In this document: one piece after another, positions 46,650 to 58,251 of the stretch | Position numbering within the stretch: position 1 is the stretch's first letter | Layout of the letters: each line of letters opens with the position of its first letter | DNA from: Gaeumannomyces sp. JS-464 | Lineage: Eukaryota; Ascomycota; Sordariomycetes; Magnaporthales; Magnaporthaceae | Direction: 5' to 3' | NCBI GenBank assembly: GCA_002197995.1 | Contig: NGZR01000004.1 | Coordinates: 4,650,001-4,714,000 of the forward strand | DNA length: 64,000 bases | The notes under the pieces: model-generated | Seen by the model: only the letters and a program-made list of their open reading frames with translations | What the model was told of the DNA's origin: nothing | Database searches by the model: none | Made by a program: the position numbers and the translations under genes

Positions 46650-48640
46650 CGCATTTAAAACGGTCCCGAGCTGCGAAGTAAAAAAAAAGCAAACGGCGGC
46701 GTTACGTAAATAAAAAAAGCGCGTTACGAGTGCTTAACTATTTAAAAATAAAAAAAAGCCGAAAAGCGAGCGAGCGCGCACCATATAAAAGTACGAAGTT
46801 AAAACGACCCTTAATTTAACTACAATTACAAACGATGCGATAAAAAGCAAAAAGCGCGCCGGCTTCGAAAACTTAGCGAAAAAAAAACAAAAAAAAACGA
46901 ACGCCAAGGTTAAAGCGCGCCGGTTTAAACACGAAAATAAAAGAAAACCCTAGCACGATAAGTTATTACCATACTTAAAACCCAACTTCAAAAAAAAAAC
47001 CTGCGCGCATAACACGGAAGGAAAGCGGAATTAAAACGCGTTTTTATCGCTAAGGGACTCCTCCTTTTCGAGTTTAAAAAGGGAACGGTACCGACGGGAA
47101 AAGGAGCTGCCGCCGTTGCGATTAACATCCCGGCGACGACGACGCTTTTTACAATACCGGGCGGTACGAAAGGAGGGCGACGGCTTACGACGCTTCGAGC
47201 TAAAATAATAAGCAAAGCGACGACGCGCCGAGCTTTTACTAAACTAAATACGGTTATTGCTAGCCATTTAAATAATAACGTTAATAAGCCGGTTATCGCG
47301 CGCTTCGGCGCAACGTTTCGCTTTATTTAAAACCTTTACGGACGATTAGCGACGCTGTTATTAAAAGCATATAAAGAAAGGCTAGTTATTTGCATAAAGC
47401 CGAAGCTACGAATAAGCGTATTCATAAGCTGTTAGCTTTAATTGCTATAACGGAAAGGAGTACCAATCGCATTGCCGAAAATTAAAGCGTTTTTCGCGGG
47501 GTCGGCATTTTAAATATGCTAACGGTTAAAGCTCGCGTTAGTTTTGTTAAAAAATCGCGATTAATGCTAGTAGGCAATAAGGTATTCGCAAATAAAAATT
47601 AATCGCGAGCTTTTGCCGGAAAGGACGCTAAACGTAAAAAATATGTCGATTATTAATCGTTATGGCAAAAAGGTTACGCCGGGCACGGCGAAAGGCAAGG
47701 CTTAAAAGCGTAAGCAGCATTAAAAATGTTACAACCCGCTGTTTTTCCTTTACGGCAACGGTCGTAAGCTTATCCGGGTTGGTACTTTTTGCAAGCCATA
47801 ACCCTAATAACCTTCGACTTTTAAAAGTACGCGTTATATTCGTACTTTTAGTAAACGAAAGCCGCGTGCTTTTCGTTCGACGAATTACCCGTTAAATTAA
47901 TCGCGTTAACAGCGCAACGGCCTTTATCGCGCTTATATTAAAAAACATAATGGGTTAAACATGGATAATAAACGGACGCGGAAAAACTTACGCGTTTAAA
48001 CGGATCGCCGCTACCACCGCTAAAAGGCGGAGGAAAAGCGGCAGCGGCAACAAATATCGTAAATAACGTACGGGTAGAAATTGGCGTCCGTAATAAAATA
48101 AAAGCGCGATAGCTGCGGAAAAAACCAGGGCCAAAAACTGGATCGTATAGGAGGGCAAAGCGACGGCGGCGGCGAAATAAGGCGAGGATATAACCGCAGT
48201 AAGCAAAAAACGAGAATTATTAACCAACACTTAAAAAAAAAGGCGGAGGAAAAACGGAAATGGTTAAAACGAAAAGCTAAGGTTAAAACGATAACGAGCG
48301 AGAAAATTTTTTTGGCAAAAGCGAAATCGCAAAAAGGATAAATAAGTTACGCGAAGCAATTAAAAGCAAACATAAAAAAGGGAAAAAAAAGCGAAGCAAT
48401 TAAAAACCACGAGGCAACCAGGAGGTAAGCCGTCGCCACCGATAAAAAAGGAAAAAACGCCCGGGTTAAAACACGAAGGACCTAAGCACCTACCCAAAGG
48501 CCGACCCGGGGCTAAACACATTAATAACACCTTTTAGCACGGTACGAGGCCTTTTAACAAAGGGGTTACTTATGCTAACGGAGCGCGCGAAAAACGGGAA
48601 AGGAACGAAATAACTAAAAAAAAGCGAGCCCGAAGGAGGC
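46650..48640. other. Unexplained 3' region of the LTR element
   Basis: About 2 kb between the integrase end and the polypurine tract. Short decayed frames exist on both strands, for example IHKLLALIAITERSTNRIAE (+, about 47425-47485), but none matches a family I know. It could be an extra gene, a captured sequence or a further decayed insertion. Confidence 0.5.
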
Positions 48641-48645
48641 GGCTA

Positions 48646-48825
48646 TGTTATGGTTCCGTGCTTTAGGCACGGAAGTGACAGTTTAGGGGTTACTTTTAAG
48701 CTAACTCGTGTATATATAAAAACCACACAATTTTTCCCATAGCCTTTTTTTTCTTCCTTCTTATTTTTTAAAATAACATTACTTTAACCCCTATTAGCGA
48801 CCACTTAATGGCTAGGTTTATTACA
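48646..48825 (+). repeat. 3' LTR
   Basis: 180 bp, starting TGTTATGGTTCCG and ending TTATTACA. It is preceded by a purine-rich stretch (gcgagcccgaaggaggcggc) suitable as polypurine tract and followed by the TTAAC duplication. Confidence 0.9.
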
Positions 48826-49744
48826 TTAACAAACGATAAAAGCCTTTTATACGCGATGTTATATGTTTATCGAAATGCTAAATCCATTTTAAACCGAGCT
48901 CGTTCGTAATTTACCCGTTAACATTTGTTAAAATAACCTAATCGCGTAAAAGGTCGGTTTTTAAATACTAATTAGCTAAATAGTACTGCCTTTTAACGAT
49001 AATAAAAAAAAGGATCGCTTAACCGCAATAGTTAACCTTTTAAATAACTATAGCCCATTTCCGGTTGCTAAACTGGATTAGCTTTGCTTTATTACGGCTT
49101 TCCGATATTATAATAATTATAACGGCGGCGATTATACCTATAAGAAAGCTAGTTTCGTCGAAATTGTAAATATCGTTATTTAAAATGCTATATTTAGCTA
49201 TAATGTTCCGTATAAAATCGAATTACGCAAAAACGAGCTTAGGATTTTCGCATTTGGCCTTTTAGTAATCGTACTTTCGAATTTAACGCGTGCCGAATTT
49301 CGGGCGGCGTTTAACGAACTTTTCGACCTAAGATTTGCCGACGGTGCCCGCGTCGCGTTCGGCGAGCAATCGGTTAGCCATAGCTTTAATACCAAAAGGC
49401 CGGGAAGGAAACGCGTGAAAATCCAGCTTAAATATGTATTTAACAAGCGCCTTTTTTTCGGATTTTGTTAATTTCCGTAATTTCGGTATAGTATCGCGTC
49501 GAGCAAGTTGGCCGTTTTTGCGCCGGGTAAAAGTTAAATAGTTAACCGCGTAAATTTTAGCGGCATTCCGAACGCTTAATTTTAAATTCGAATTAATAGC
49601 ATAAAAGGTTAAAATAACTTTGCTTTCGTCGCTTATATTTGCCATTATTTGCTGTGGAAATATTTGCAAGTAAAGTTTAATTAACGCGTAAACACGTGCT
49701 AGTAATCCATTCGCTACGGTAATTTACTCGCTGTTAAACTACGT
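48826..49744 (-). mobile_element. Pot2/Fot1-like transposon B, right part (N-terminal half)
   Basis: Right half of element B. It holds an open but decayed transposase start at 49669-49328, with LKLSVRNAAKIYAV (psq-type helix-turn-helix) and RKLTKSEKKALVKYIFKLD (CENP-B/Tc5-type DNA-binding), followed by ANRLLAERDAGTVGK. The inverted repeat ends at 49744, followed by the TA target at 49745-49746. Joined to the left half and minus one TTAAC copy, the element is 1863 bp, the size expected for this group. Confidence 0.85.
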
Positions 49745-49746
49745 TA

Positions 49747-51233
49747 GTTTAACTTTTTGCTAATATAATTATAAAATATTTAACATATTAAAAAACCTTT
49801 TTATTATCGAAATTAATAAATAAATATAATTTATTTTTATATTTAAATATGTAAATTAAACTTTAATAATTAAATAAAAAGATTTATAATTTAATAAAAT
49901 TTATATTAATACAAGTTAATACTTTTATAAGCCTTAAAAGGGGCTAGGCACGGAGATTTTTTAAAAGTAACAAATATAAACCTTTTAGTAGCTAAAATCC
50001 CTTAATTATATGCATAAAAAAAGGAAAAGGTTAGCATTTTAAAAAAAAGTGTTAAAAAATAAGTATATATATAAATCCAAATGCTAAATGCCTTATTTTT
50101 CCAATTTTAATTACGTGGGTCCCTTTTAATTACATGTGCCAAATAATGTTATAACTTTAATTTAACAATTTAAATTATTAATAATTTATATAAAATAACG
50201 CATTTGTTTATATTTATATTAAAACAATTAGTTATTAACTTTTAAAAACGCACCTTTTTTTTAAATACCTTTTTTAACTTGGACTTTAACTTTATTAAAA
50301 ACGTATAAAATTAAATAAAAAAATTAGTTTAATAATTATTATAAATAAAAAAACGAAAAGCCTTTTTGTAGTGTTTTTCGCCCACATAGTAAAAATAAAA
50401 TTAAAAAATAACTTTAAATTCCGTTTTTAATTTTTTTTTTAAACCATCCTATGAAAAATACAAAATGTTATTACCGCTAACGGTTTGCATACAAAATGGT
50501 AATAATATAACTTTTTTTTATCACCTTTTTAAATAAGAAATAACGCTTTAGTTAAGCCACTTACGAGATTTAAACGTATTAATTTCTCCTATTAAAAAAC
50601 CGGTTTTTTTACTAGCCTTCGAAGCGAAATGGTGGAGCGGTTAGGGCCCCCTTACTAGCGCCGAGATTTTTGTGTGGGTGAAATTTACCCATTACACCTA
50701 CATACGTACAGTTAACGTCCGACCTCTTTCTCGGTGTAAAGCCTGGTGACTCGCCTGGGGTGCTGGGCCGCGCGTGTGCTGGGCCTGCCCCTGCCACCTC
50801 AACCCCCTATGTGCCGGGCTGCCAGGCGGCCCGGCCGGCGCGTGTGAGCCCCACCGGTTCAACCCGTCTCCAGTTTAGCACTGCGGACGGGATCCCGTAT
50901 GTTGCAGTGTTTATGGTAGTATGTGCTAGGTTATCTCGATGAGACGTTACACGGTTTCTATCCCTCTCGTTTGCCCAGCTGCCTCCTAATGCGGCTGCTA
51001 TTATCCCAAAGCCCTCGTAGTCGATAGGTTTTATGGTGCTTCCGTGGCGATAACCGTCGAGACCCGGGACAAGGCGGGCAGGGCGCGTGAGACCGCTGGT
51101 TGGTTGATTGCGCCGTGTAACGTTGACTTTACAACAAAGCTCTCGCACTAGAACCATATTCTCTGCCACTACACCAAACCAACACAAGAGAGAAAAGCAA
51201 GTCGCAACGACCATCACCAACAACTCCACACCC
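49747..51233. other. AT-rich flank and GC-rich transition to MON2
   Basis: 49747-50610 is very AT-rich with no recognisable element. From about 50620 the sequence turns abruptly GC-rich. 50640-51200 has no frames worth calling and resembles repeat or LTR-like DNA that escaped RIP, but I found no second copy in the window. The MON2 stop codon follows at 51234. Confidence 0.4.
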
Positions 51234-54200
51234 CTAACCCCCCAGCTCACCGCCAACCACCACCAGCGCCTCCCCCACGAGCCCAAGCAGCGCCCTATCC
51301 CCGCACCCGCCGGCCGCCTGCACGACGCGCGTGAGCAGCGGGTACAGGCGCAGCAGGTGCTTGCGCGCCTCGCTCTCGCAGCCGCCCAGGTCCGGGATCG
51401 CCGCGGGCTCGGACCGCAGGTCCACGAGGCCGCGTAGGACCCGCGACAGCTCCAGCGACTGCGACAGCGGCTGCGGCATCGCCCGGCCCCGCAGCGGCTG
51501 GTCCGCCGCGTACCCTCGCAGCGGGAGCGCGCACCGCAGGATCAAGTAGGGCGCCGCGGTCCGCGCCAGCTGCACGTGCTGCTCGTGCTGCTCCTTAGAG
51601 GACGGAGAGGCCGAGGGCCTGTCCGCCGACGACAACAAGTCTCCTGCCGGCGCGGAGCCGTTGGGGCTGAGGCTGGACCTGAAGCCGCCATCGCCTCCCG
51701 CCTTGACATTTGTAGAGTTCCGTGATACCTGGCCATACAGCGCGCTTCCTCCCTTCTGCTTCTTGGGAAATCGAGGCGTCGGGGGTAGAACCACGATGGT
51801 TGGCGTCGTGGTGTCCTCGTCGTGGGCAGACACTAGGGCAAAGAGCTCCTCGAGGCACACATAAGCCATGTCCTCCCTCCTCGTCGGGGACGGGTCGATG
51901 GTGCGTCCATTTCGCGGCTCAAAGAAGCTTCCCAGTCCCTTTTGGACAACGTCGCCACCGCTCCTCCCGAATACGATTTCTGCCTCCGCAGGCGTGGGCT
52001 CGTGGACGATCGATGTTTGGAAGAGGCCCTCAGCGTATGCCTTGCGGGTCTTTTCCAGCACATCTTGTGCGCCCAGTGACGGGATGATGAGCTCCCTCAG
52101 CTCTCTGAACGATGCCACATCAAAGTCCTGGTCATCCGAGACGTCGGCTCCCTGTGGCACCTCGGCCGTATCGGCACTGATGATGCCAATTGCTATCTCG
52201 ACAATCACCTGCCACGCTTCTTGGAAGGCCGCGCGGGGAACCTCGCCTGCCTTGAGATGTGGCAGTGTCGCTTCGAGTATGGCAATACTTGCCGATGTGG
52301 CCTCACGCCAAGGCTGTGCTGACTTGGTCGTGATGGGGAAGCGATACTTGAGCACAATGGGCCTCGCCAGAGCTGATAAGGCGGCATAGAACGCGCCGCT
52401 CGCGAATACGTCGGCATCTGATGCGTTCTGCGTAACGTGGTAGTGCAGAATCCGCATGCTCTCTTTAGACATCGCCGCATAGGTGCGCTTCTGGGTTGGC
52501 GTGTTGATGACGCGTGCCTCATCAAAGGCGAACGTGACGAACTCGGCAACTTGACTGATCATTGCTGAGGGCGCGCCGGCGATGTCTGTCCGTACCACTC
52601 GAAGGACATCGAGCATCTTCCCCTGCAGTGGCGTGACATATTCAATGTCGCTGGCATATGACCCGGGCGTCGCCTGTATCATGGCTTCACGGATAAGGCT
52701 AAGTAGACGCTGTACTCTCTCAACCTCAAGGTCCTTTTGGATCAGGCGGTAGAGCTCCAGGAAAGCCTCCACCCACGACAGAAGACATTTCTGGTTGTCG
52801 TCCCCTTGATCCCTGGCGTGACGTCTGGAATAGGGAGCCCCCGAGCCCAAAGCTCCCAGGCCATGTCTACAGCCATCTTGTCGAAATTCTTTCGAGGTTT
52901 GTCGTCACATTTCGACAGGATACTGCCTAGGCTGCTAAACGTGGCGCTGCTCATGTCGAGTATCTTGAAGTCAAGCATGGTCGCGAAGTGCTGCAGCAGC
53001 TCGCTCCAGAGGGAGCCGAATTTGCTGTGTCCAATCAAGACGTCCAGGTAGTTGGAAAGGAGGTCCGAGACACCATTGATGATGACAACAGCAGTCTCCC
53101 GCCAGTCGCTCTTGGTCGATTGACCTTCCGCGCCGTGGGCACCTCTCAGCCTCGCCTCGATGAAGGACAGAAGCCTAAATATCACGGACCTGATGCATAT
53201 TGACCATGCCTCGGGCTTCAGGCTGGTGCCGTAGGCGTGAATGATCCTCAGCAAGGTCTGGATAGCGCCTGTTTCCGAGTTAGCGTTTGATATTGGAGAA
53301 GCAAAGTAAGGCCGACGAAGCTGCTATACGCACTATTTCGCAGCTCAAGCCTCTGATCAGTCGTGACGTTTGTCAACCTCAGTAGCAACAGCATCCAGAG
53401 GGCCGCTCCGGAAGCCGAGTGGTCTGGGTTGGATGCAAGCTCCACCAGCGCCGCATCGCTTGAGTCCTGGACCATGTCCTCTGTAACCGATATCGATTTG
53501 CTCTTGCCAGACAGGAAATCTGAAATGGCCCAGAAGAAGGTCACGGTCTAGATGAGATGATATGCGGTCAGACATATGCAGAGTTGAGAGCGGAGAGTCC
53601 ACGGATGCTGGTTGTATACCGTCAAAGCAACGTTCAAATCGTCGTCCTGCGATGAAAACTTGTACAGCGTATCGACGAGATGCAGGAAGCACATGTTGGG
53701 AAGCGAGTCCAGGAAGTCAGAGCATATAAGCTGGAGCGAGCTGAAGGAAGGCTTGATCAACTTGACCGATCTCGTAGCAAGGATCTCGGGATGCGGATCT
53801 TTGTCATCTTCCTTCTCGGAGGCGAACTGTCGCTGAAGAAAAATGCTGTCGATGATCTCGAACGTGATATCCCAGCCGCTTAACAGGCTCTCGCCGCAGT
53901 TCTCAATGATGCTTTTGAGACCGTCGAGGATGACTTTGTGTATGTCGATGTCGGTAGCGTGGGATGCTACTGTCGTCTCACGATGAGGCATCTGCAATGG
54001 CAGGAGAGCATCCCTTAGGGCTTCAAAGAGGCGTAGCTGCAGCTCTCCTCGAACCTCTTCGGGAGACCCCGCGACGGTTGAGGCTGAGTCGAAGATGATG
54101 CGTACAAGAATCTCAGCAGCCCTGATCCGGACAGGGGCGTTGGAAGTCGCGGAGCTCAGGGTGCTGATTAGCTCGGACACCAACGGGGTCCAGCCGGACA

Positions 54201-57020
54201 CATCGGGAGAGTATTCCAAGAGGCGCTCGAGGTTAATGGATGCGAGATCACCAAGCTTGGCTAGAGCAAACTGATCCTCTTGGTTGGCTGCCGCCATTGG
54301 GGTCACAGACAAGCTCATCGCTCGCCTGTGCCCGCGAGCTGTTTTCAGAGCCGGCCCACCACCCGAAGCAGGAGTGTGAGGCCTTGTGTCATCAGGCGAA
54401 GGAGGTTCGGCTTCTCTCTCAAGCAGATTGCAGACAGCATTCACCACCTCCACGAACGAGTTGTTTGGAAAGTCTACAGTGCTTTCGAACAGTCTTGATG
54501 CCGCCGTCTCCACTGCCTTTACCTCACCGCTGAAATTCTGCAGCAATGCCGCGGCCTCGGTCTCGGCTTGCTGATCCGTGTTCCTCGTTGCAGTCATGAC
54601 CCGACCGGCCGACTTGCCAGATGCAAACAAGACGAAGTCGGCTTGTTGGAGAGTCTCGAGCAGGATTCGCCACGATGATTCTAGCGTGGGGCCGAGAGCA
54701 ATGCCGAGGTTCAACAAAGCTCGAAGGCACAGCATGTTTCTGGTGTTCAGTGTCGAAGGACCAGCATCCACCACAGAACTCTGCCTGGGTCTCTCGGCAG
54801 ATACCTGGCTGACCAGGCTGTCGACACTCAGCATGCCTCGCGCATTGCTCAATATGCTGTTGGGCGGGTCAGGCACGCTGGTTGCGGTATTTGGCGTAAC
54901 AGGACGAGCGCTTCCACTATTCATGCAGGCTGTCAAGACATTAGACGGGACAGCGGCCTTTCCAAGGGTCGTGAGGAAGGCATCCCGTGGCGCCGCGAGC
55001 TGGAGAAGTCCGGCGACATGGGTGAATTTCTGGAATGCCCGCACAAGGCCGTGGTAGTACTCCGAGTCCAACGACGCATAGAGGAACGCAGAACAAGTAG
55101 CCAAAACTGCGGGCCAGCACTGCTCCACTATCCCTGCACAGATCCTTATATCTGCGTGGAGAGGGTGGTCTTCGAGGAGCAACGGGTTGACCGGGACGGG
55201 ATTTCGTTTGAAGGAGGCAGTTCGTTCGAGACCACCCCTTGTCTGAGAGGACGAATCCTCGATCGATGGAGCGGGAGAGTTTCTCCCGCTGCCACTGCCG
55301 CTGCCACTGAGGCTGTCATGCCTAGGGCCTCTTTTCTTGCTTGCAACAGTGAGCGGCAAGACGAACTTTGCCAGGCCTTCGGAAAGTGACGTGATGCAAG
55401 CCAGCGTCAGGCTGTATATGTACGATTCGGGGATTGACGGCGGCTCGGTCTTGTCGAGTTGATCAATACAGGGGACCCTGATAGAGCTCCACTGGTTGCT
55501 GATGCCTGTGTTGTGGCCCTCAGATACTGAACCACTGATGATACCACCGACGCCGGTCGCCTCGAGCATTGCATGGTCCGTAGAGGCAGTGATGCTAGAG
55601 TATGGATTGGCGACGGGTATGGTAGACTGCTGGCCTAGTCCGATGATGGCAGGTTTCTCGGTGCTGACGCGAACGAACGTGGCTGTGAGGTTCTTCAGGA
55701 TCTTCTTGTCATCTTCTTGGGCATCGAAAAGCGCGAACACCCGACGAAGAAGGCCAGCGTCGGCAAACATGCCCCTGAAGACCTCCATGCACAATGCCCT
55801 TTTCCATAATAGGGTCTCCTGGTCCAGAAGCCGGGTCAAAATTTCTAGGGCGTCGCCACTCTCAGCTCGGAGAAGTGGCAGGTGCCTCCGCAGCAGCGTG
55901 TAAAGGATGCGCAAAAGCCGCACAGTGGTGGCAAAGTTCAGTTTTCCGGACAGAGACTTGATGATGAAAGGCATTACTCTCGTGCGGAGAATGTGCGTCT
56001 GCTCGGGGTGGCTGGAGAAGATGGCAGCGTGGTTGGTCAGAACCGACTCTATCAGCTCCAGGCCAAACGTCTGGGGAAGTCCCGAGAACCGTAGGAACTC
56101 GGGACGCTGGGATTCGGTCAGGAGGCACAGGTCGTTGAAGATCCTGTATGCATCCATGGCAGCCGACTTGAGGGGCACAGTGCCGCGCTCAGAGGGCGCC
56201 TCTCCAACGATGGATGAATCGGATCCATTTTCTGGGCGTGAGCACTCGTTAGTCGTCATTTGCAGATAAAAGAACGTCTCAGTAGCAGCCAAGGGATCAT
56301 ACTATCTTCGGTCACGACTTTGTCAAAGACAGATACGACAAGCTGCTGCAGTGTGGCAGCGGAGGTGTTGTTGACGATGGCATTCTTGCTCGACTGCAGG
56401 ATGAAGCAGACGTTCAGAGCAGTAACAAGCAAGTCTCCCTTAACATCCGTCGAATAGTTCTGCAGCAGCGACGGCAGGGCCTGGAGGATCTTCAGCTGGA
56501 CATCCAGACCGGCCGAGGTAGCGCCCTGCAGAGCCTCCAGCACCTGGCTCAGCCGCGGCCTGGGCAGGGCCTTGGAGACGATGAGTCTCTGCAGGCAGAC
56601 GATAGCGATGCCCGTGAACTTGGCATTCTTGGTGCCGCAAGCGATGATGAATGGGTTGACAAAGTTGTTCCGTTGGGTCAGTTCTGCGAGAGGGTGTCAG
56701 GGGCTTGCGCGCACAGTAAGCCGTAAGATGTGGTGGGCGGTGGGGACGGCCGGGATAGGGGGCGGCGGCCCACGAGAAGGCCGGCGAAGGGGGAGCACGT
56801 GACGTACCCGGGCCGAGCTGGGCTTCGGACGAGATGTTCAAGCTCTTGAGCTCCTCGAGGGACTTCTCAGCGGCCTATGGTGCAGCGCGTTGTCAGCGAA
56901 GCCTCCGGCTAGTGGCTGGGCTGGAACCCGCAGGCCGCGTACCTGTCGGAGGTCATTGTGCTTTCGTTTACTCTCCTGGATCAGATTGGTGAGCTCCGTG
57001 GCGAGCAGCTGAGCCGTCAT
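51234..57020 (-). CDS. MON2: Mon2/Ysl2, endosome-Golgi trafficking protein of the Sec7/BIG family
   Basis: Large peripheral membrane protein at late Golgi and endosomes, related to Arf-GEFs of the BIG type but lacking a Sec7 catalytic domain. It works with the flippase Neo1 and Dop1 in yeast. Exons are 57020-56943, 56874-56808, 56683-56303, 56231-53620, 53547-53334 and 53268-51234. Introns are 65-124 bp with clear borders. The N-terminal DCB-like region starts TAQLLATELTNLIQESKRKH and continues with NAKFTGIAIVCLQRLI. The HUS-like region contains DAYRIFNDLCLLTE and GLELIESVLTNH. The C-terminal part carries TTVTFFWAISDFLSG and LRIIHAYG. A missing G at 52811-52813 shifts the frame; with it the exons sum to 1795 residues. 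Confidence 0.9.
53548..53619 (-). other. MON2 intron of 72 bp, multiple of three
   Basis: Donor gtatac and acceptor catctag, with a ctgac branch-like site. The intron stays in frame with the upstream exon until the TAG of its own acceptor, so it can pass for coding. Removing it joins LNVALT to TVTFFW. Confidence 0.75.
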
Positions 57021-57540
57021 CTTGTGGATGGTCTGGTCGGCGCGTTCGGCATCGTTGCCCTGAATGGAATGCTGTGTCCAGGATGCGCAGCGGCTCAGGG
57101 CATGTCGGGGGCTCCAACATCAGACAGGCACAGTCGGTTCCATCACGCAGCCAGCCTGGAACGGCGCGCTCCTTCGTCGTGGCCAGTGTGGCTGGATGCA
57201 GCGATGTGGCATCCGCGGCCCACAGCACATTGCGACCAGGCACCCCTGCCTGTCTGACCAGCTGGGCGGGCAGTCGACAAACGCGTGACTAAGGCGGGCA
57301 GAATCGCTCACCGCCCGTGCCTGACCCCACCATCTCGTCACATCACCTGCGGACCCATGACCGCCCGGCTGGAGTGCCTGGACAGCCCAGCGTCGGCCCC
57401 CGCGCCTTGGATTTGCCCGTCGCCCAATTTGAATCTCCCATCCGCCTCCGGTAACCACGCGGGGAGTGCGCGCACGTGTCGACCCTCCATTAGTCTCGTT
57501 CCTGAACCACTCCTCCGGGCGCGCGCTCTTTGTTCGCATC
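57021..57540. promoter_or_regulatory. Divergent promoter region MON2/MMS2
   Basis: 520 bp between the start codons of two divergent housekeeping-type genes. It should hold both promoters. No individual site is recognised. Confidence 0.45.
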
Positions 57541-58251
57541 ATGGCGGTCGCACAGGTGCCCCGCAGCTTCAAGCTCCTTGCCGAGCTGGAGAAGGGCGAG
57601 AAGGGCTTGGGCGCCGGTGAGGATGCAGCCAGGCCTCTCTGCACCAGACCGCGCGCTTGCTAACTCCAACTCCGCGCAGGTGCCTGCTCGTATGGTCTGG
57701 AGGACTCGGAGGACATCCTCCTGACAACTGGAGGGGAACCATCTGGGGCCCGCCACATGTGAGCCCAGCCCAGCCGGAGGCATTGGATCCCTTGCGTCGG
57801 AATAGACCATAGAGCAGCTACTAACAACCCCCAAATGGTCAGGGCAACCATGAAAACCGAATCTACGAGCTCAAGATGCACTGCGGCGACAACTACCCCA
57901 AGGAGCCGCCCGTCATCCACTTTGTCAGCCAGATTAACCTCCCCGGCGTCAACAACACCAACGGCTTGATCGATCCTAAGGCCATCCCGATCCTGCGCGA
58001 CTGGGTTCGCATCGCTGCCGAGCTGTCAAAGAACCCCCGGCCAAGGAGGACCCTCTGAGCCTGGAGGCCGCTCTGATCTCGATACGAAAGTGTGTTTTAA
58101 CCGGCCACCTCGGAGATTTGACTCCTCGCAACTCCGTATATGGCGCGATGTCTTGCTAATTCCTGATTCCCTTAGGTTTATGGACGAGCACAAGAAGCTG
58201 CCGCAGCCCCCGGAGGGCTCGAGGTATGCCATCTACGAGAACTCGAAATAG
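57541..58251 (+). CDS. MMS2: Ubiquitin-conjugating enzyme variant Mms2/Uev1
   Basis: Catalytically inactive E2 variant that pairs with Ubc13 to build Lys63-linked ubiquitin chains in post-replication DNA repair. Proposed exons are 57541-57616, 57680-57758, 57843-58004, 58046-58089 and 58176-58251. It begins MAVAQVPRSFKLLAELEKG, continues CSYGLEDSEDI, TIWGPPH, NRIYELKMHCG and INLPGVNN (no active-site Cys, as expected for a UEV), and ends KLPQPPEGSRYAIYENSK. One base is missing near 57728 (needed to read TTWRGTIW). The 41-bp intron at 58005-58045 is unusually short, but its removal makes the W...RKFM spacing match yeast and human relatives. The alternative is an inserted loop with a frameshift in the C-run at 58034-58038. 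The corrected product is 145 residues. Confidence 0.85.

Larger units (their letters stand above)
39674..48825 (+). mobile_element. Ty3/gypsy LTR retrotransposon, RIP-decayed
   Basis: Bounded by two direct repeats of about 180 bp and by a perfect 5-bp target duplication TTAAC (39669-39673 and 48826-48830). It sits inside transposon B and contains transposon A. Without A it is about 7.3 kb. The order gag - RT - RNase H - integrase - chromodomain-like tail is the Ty3/gypsy (chromovirus) order. All genes are broken by stops. About 2 kb between the chromodomain-like end and the 3' LTR is unexplained. Confidence 0.9.
38250..50610. repeat. AT-rich, RIP-mutated transposon block
   Basis: A sharply bounded segment where TA-rich DNA with plentiful CG but few CA/TG dinucleotides replaces the GC-rich surroundings. 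That is the imprint of repeat-induced point mutation (C to T at CpA on both strands). Frames are broken by TAA and TAG throughout. Nested transposons fill 38725-49744. The outer flanks (38250-38724 and 49747-50610) are AT-rich with no recognisable element. Confidence 0.9.

Noticed and set aside
50857..50870. ggttcaaccc, reminiscent of a tRNA T-loop
   Set aside because: No matching acceptor, D or anticodon arms around it.
53548..53619. In-frame extension of MON2 reading YNQHPWTL...
   Set aside because: Bounded by gtatac and catctag; removal joins two conserved parts, so it is an intron.
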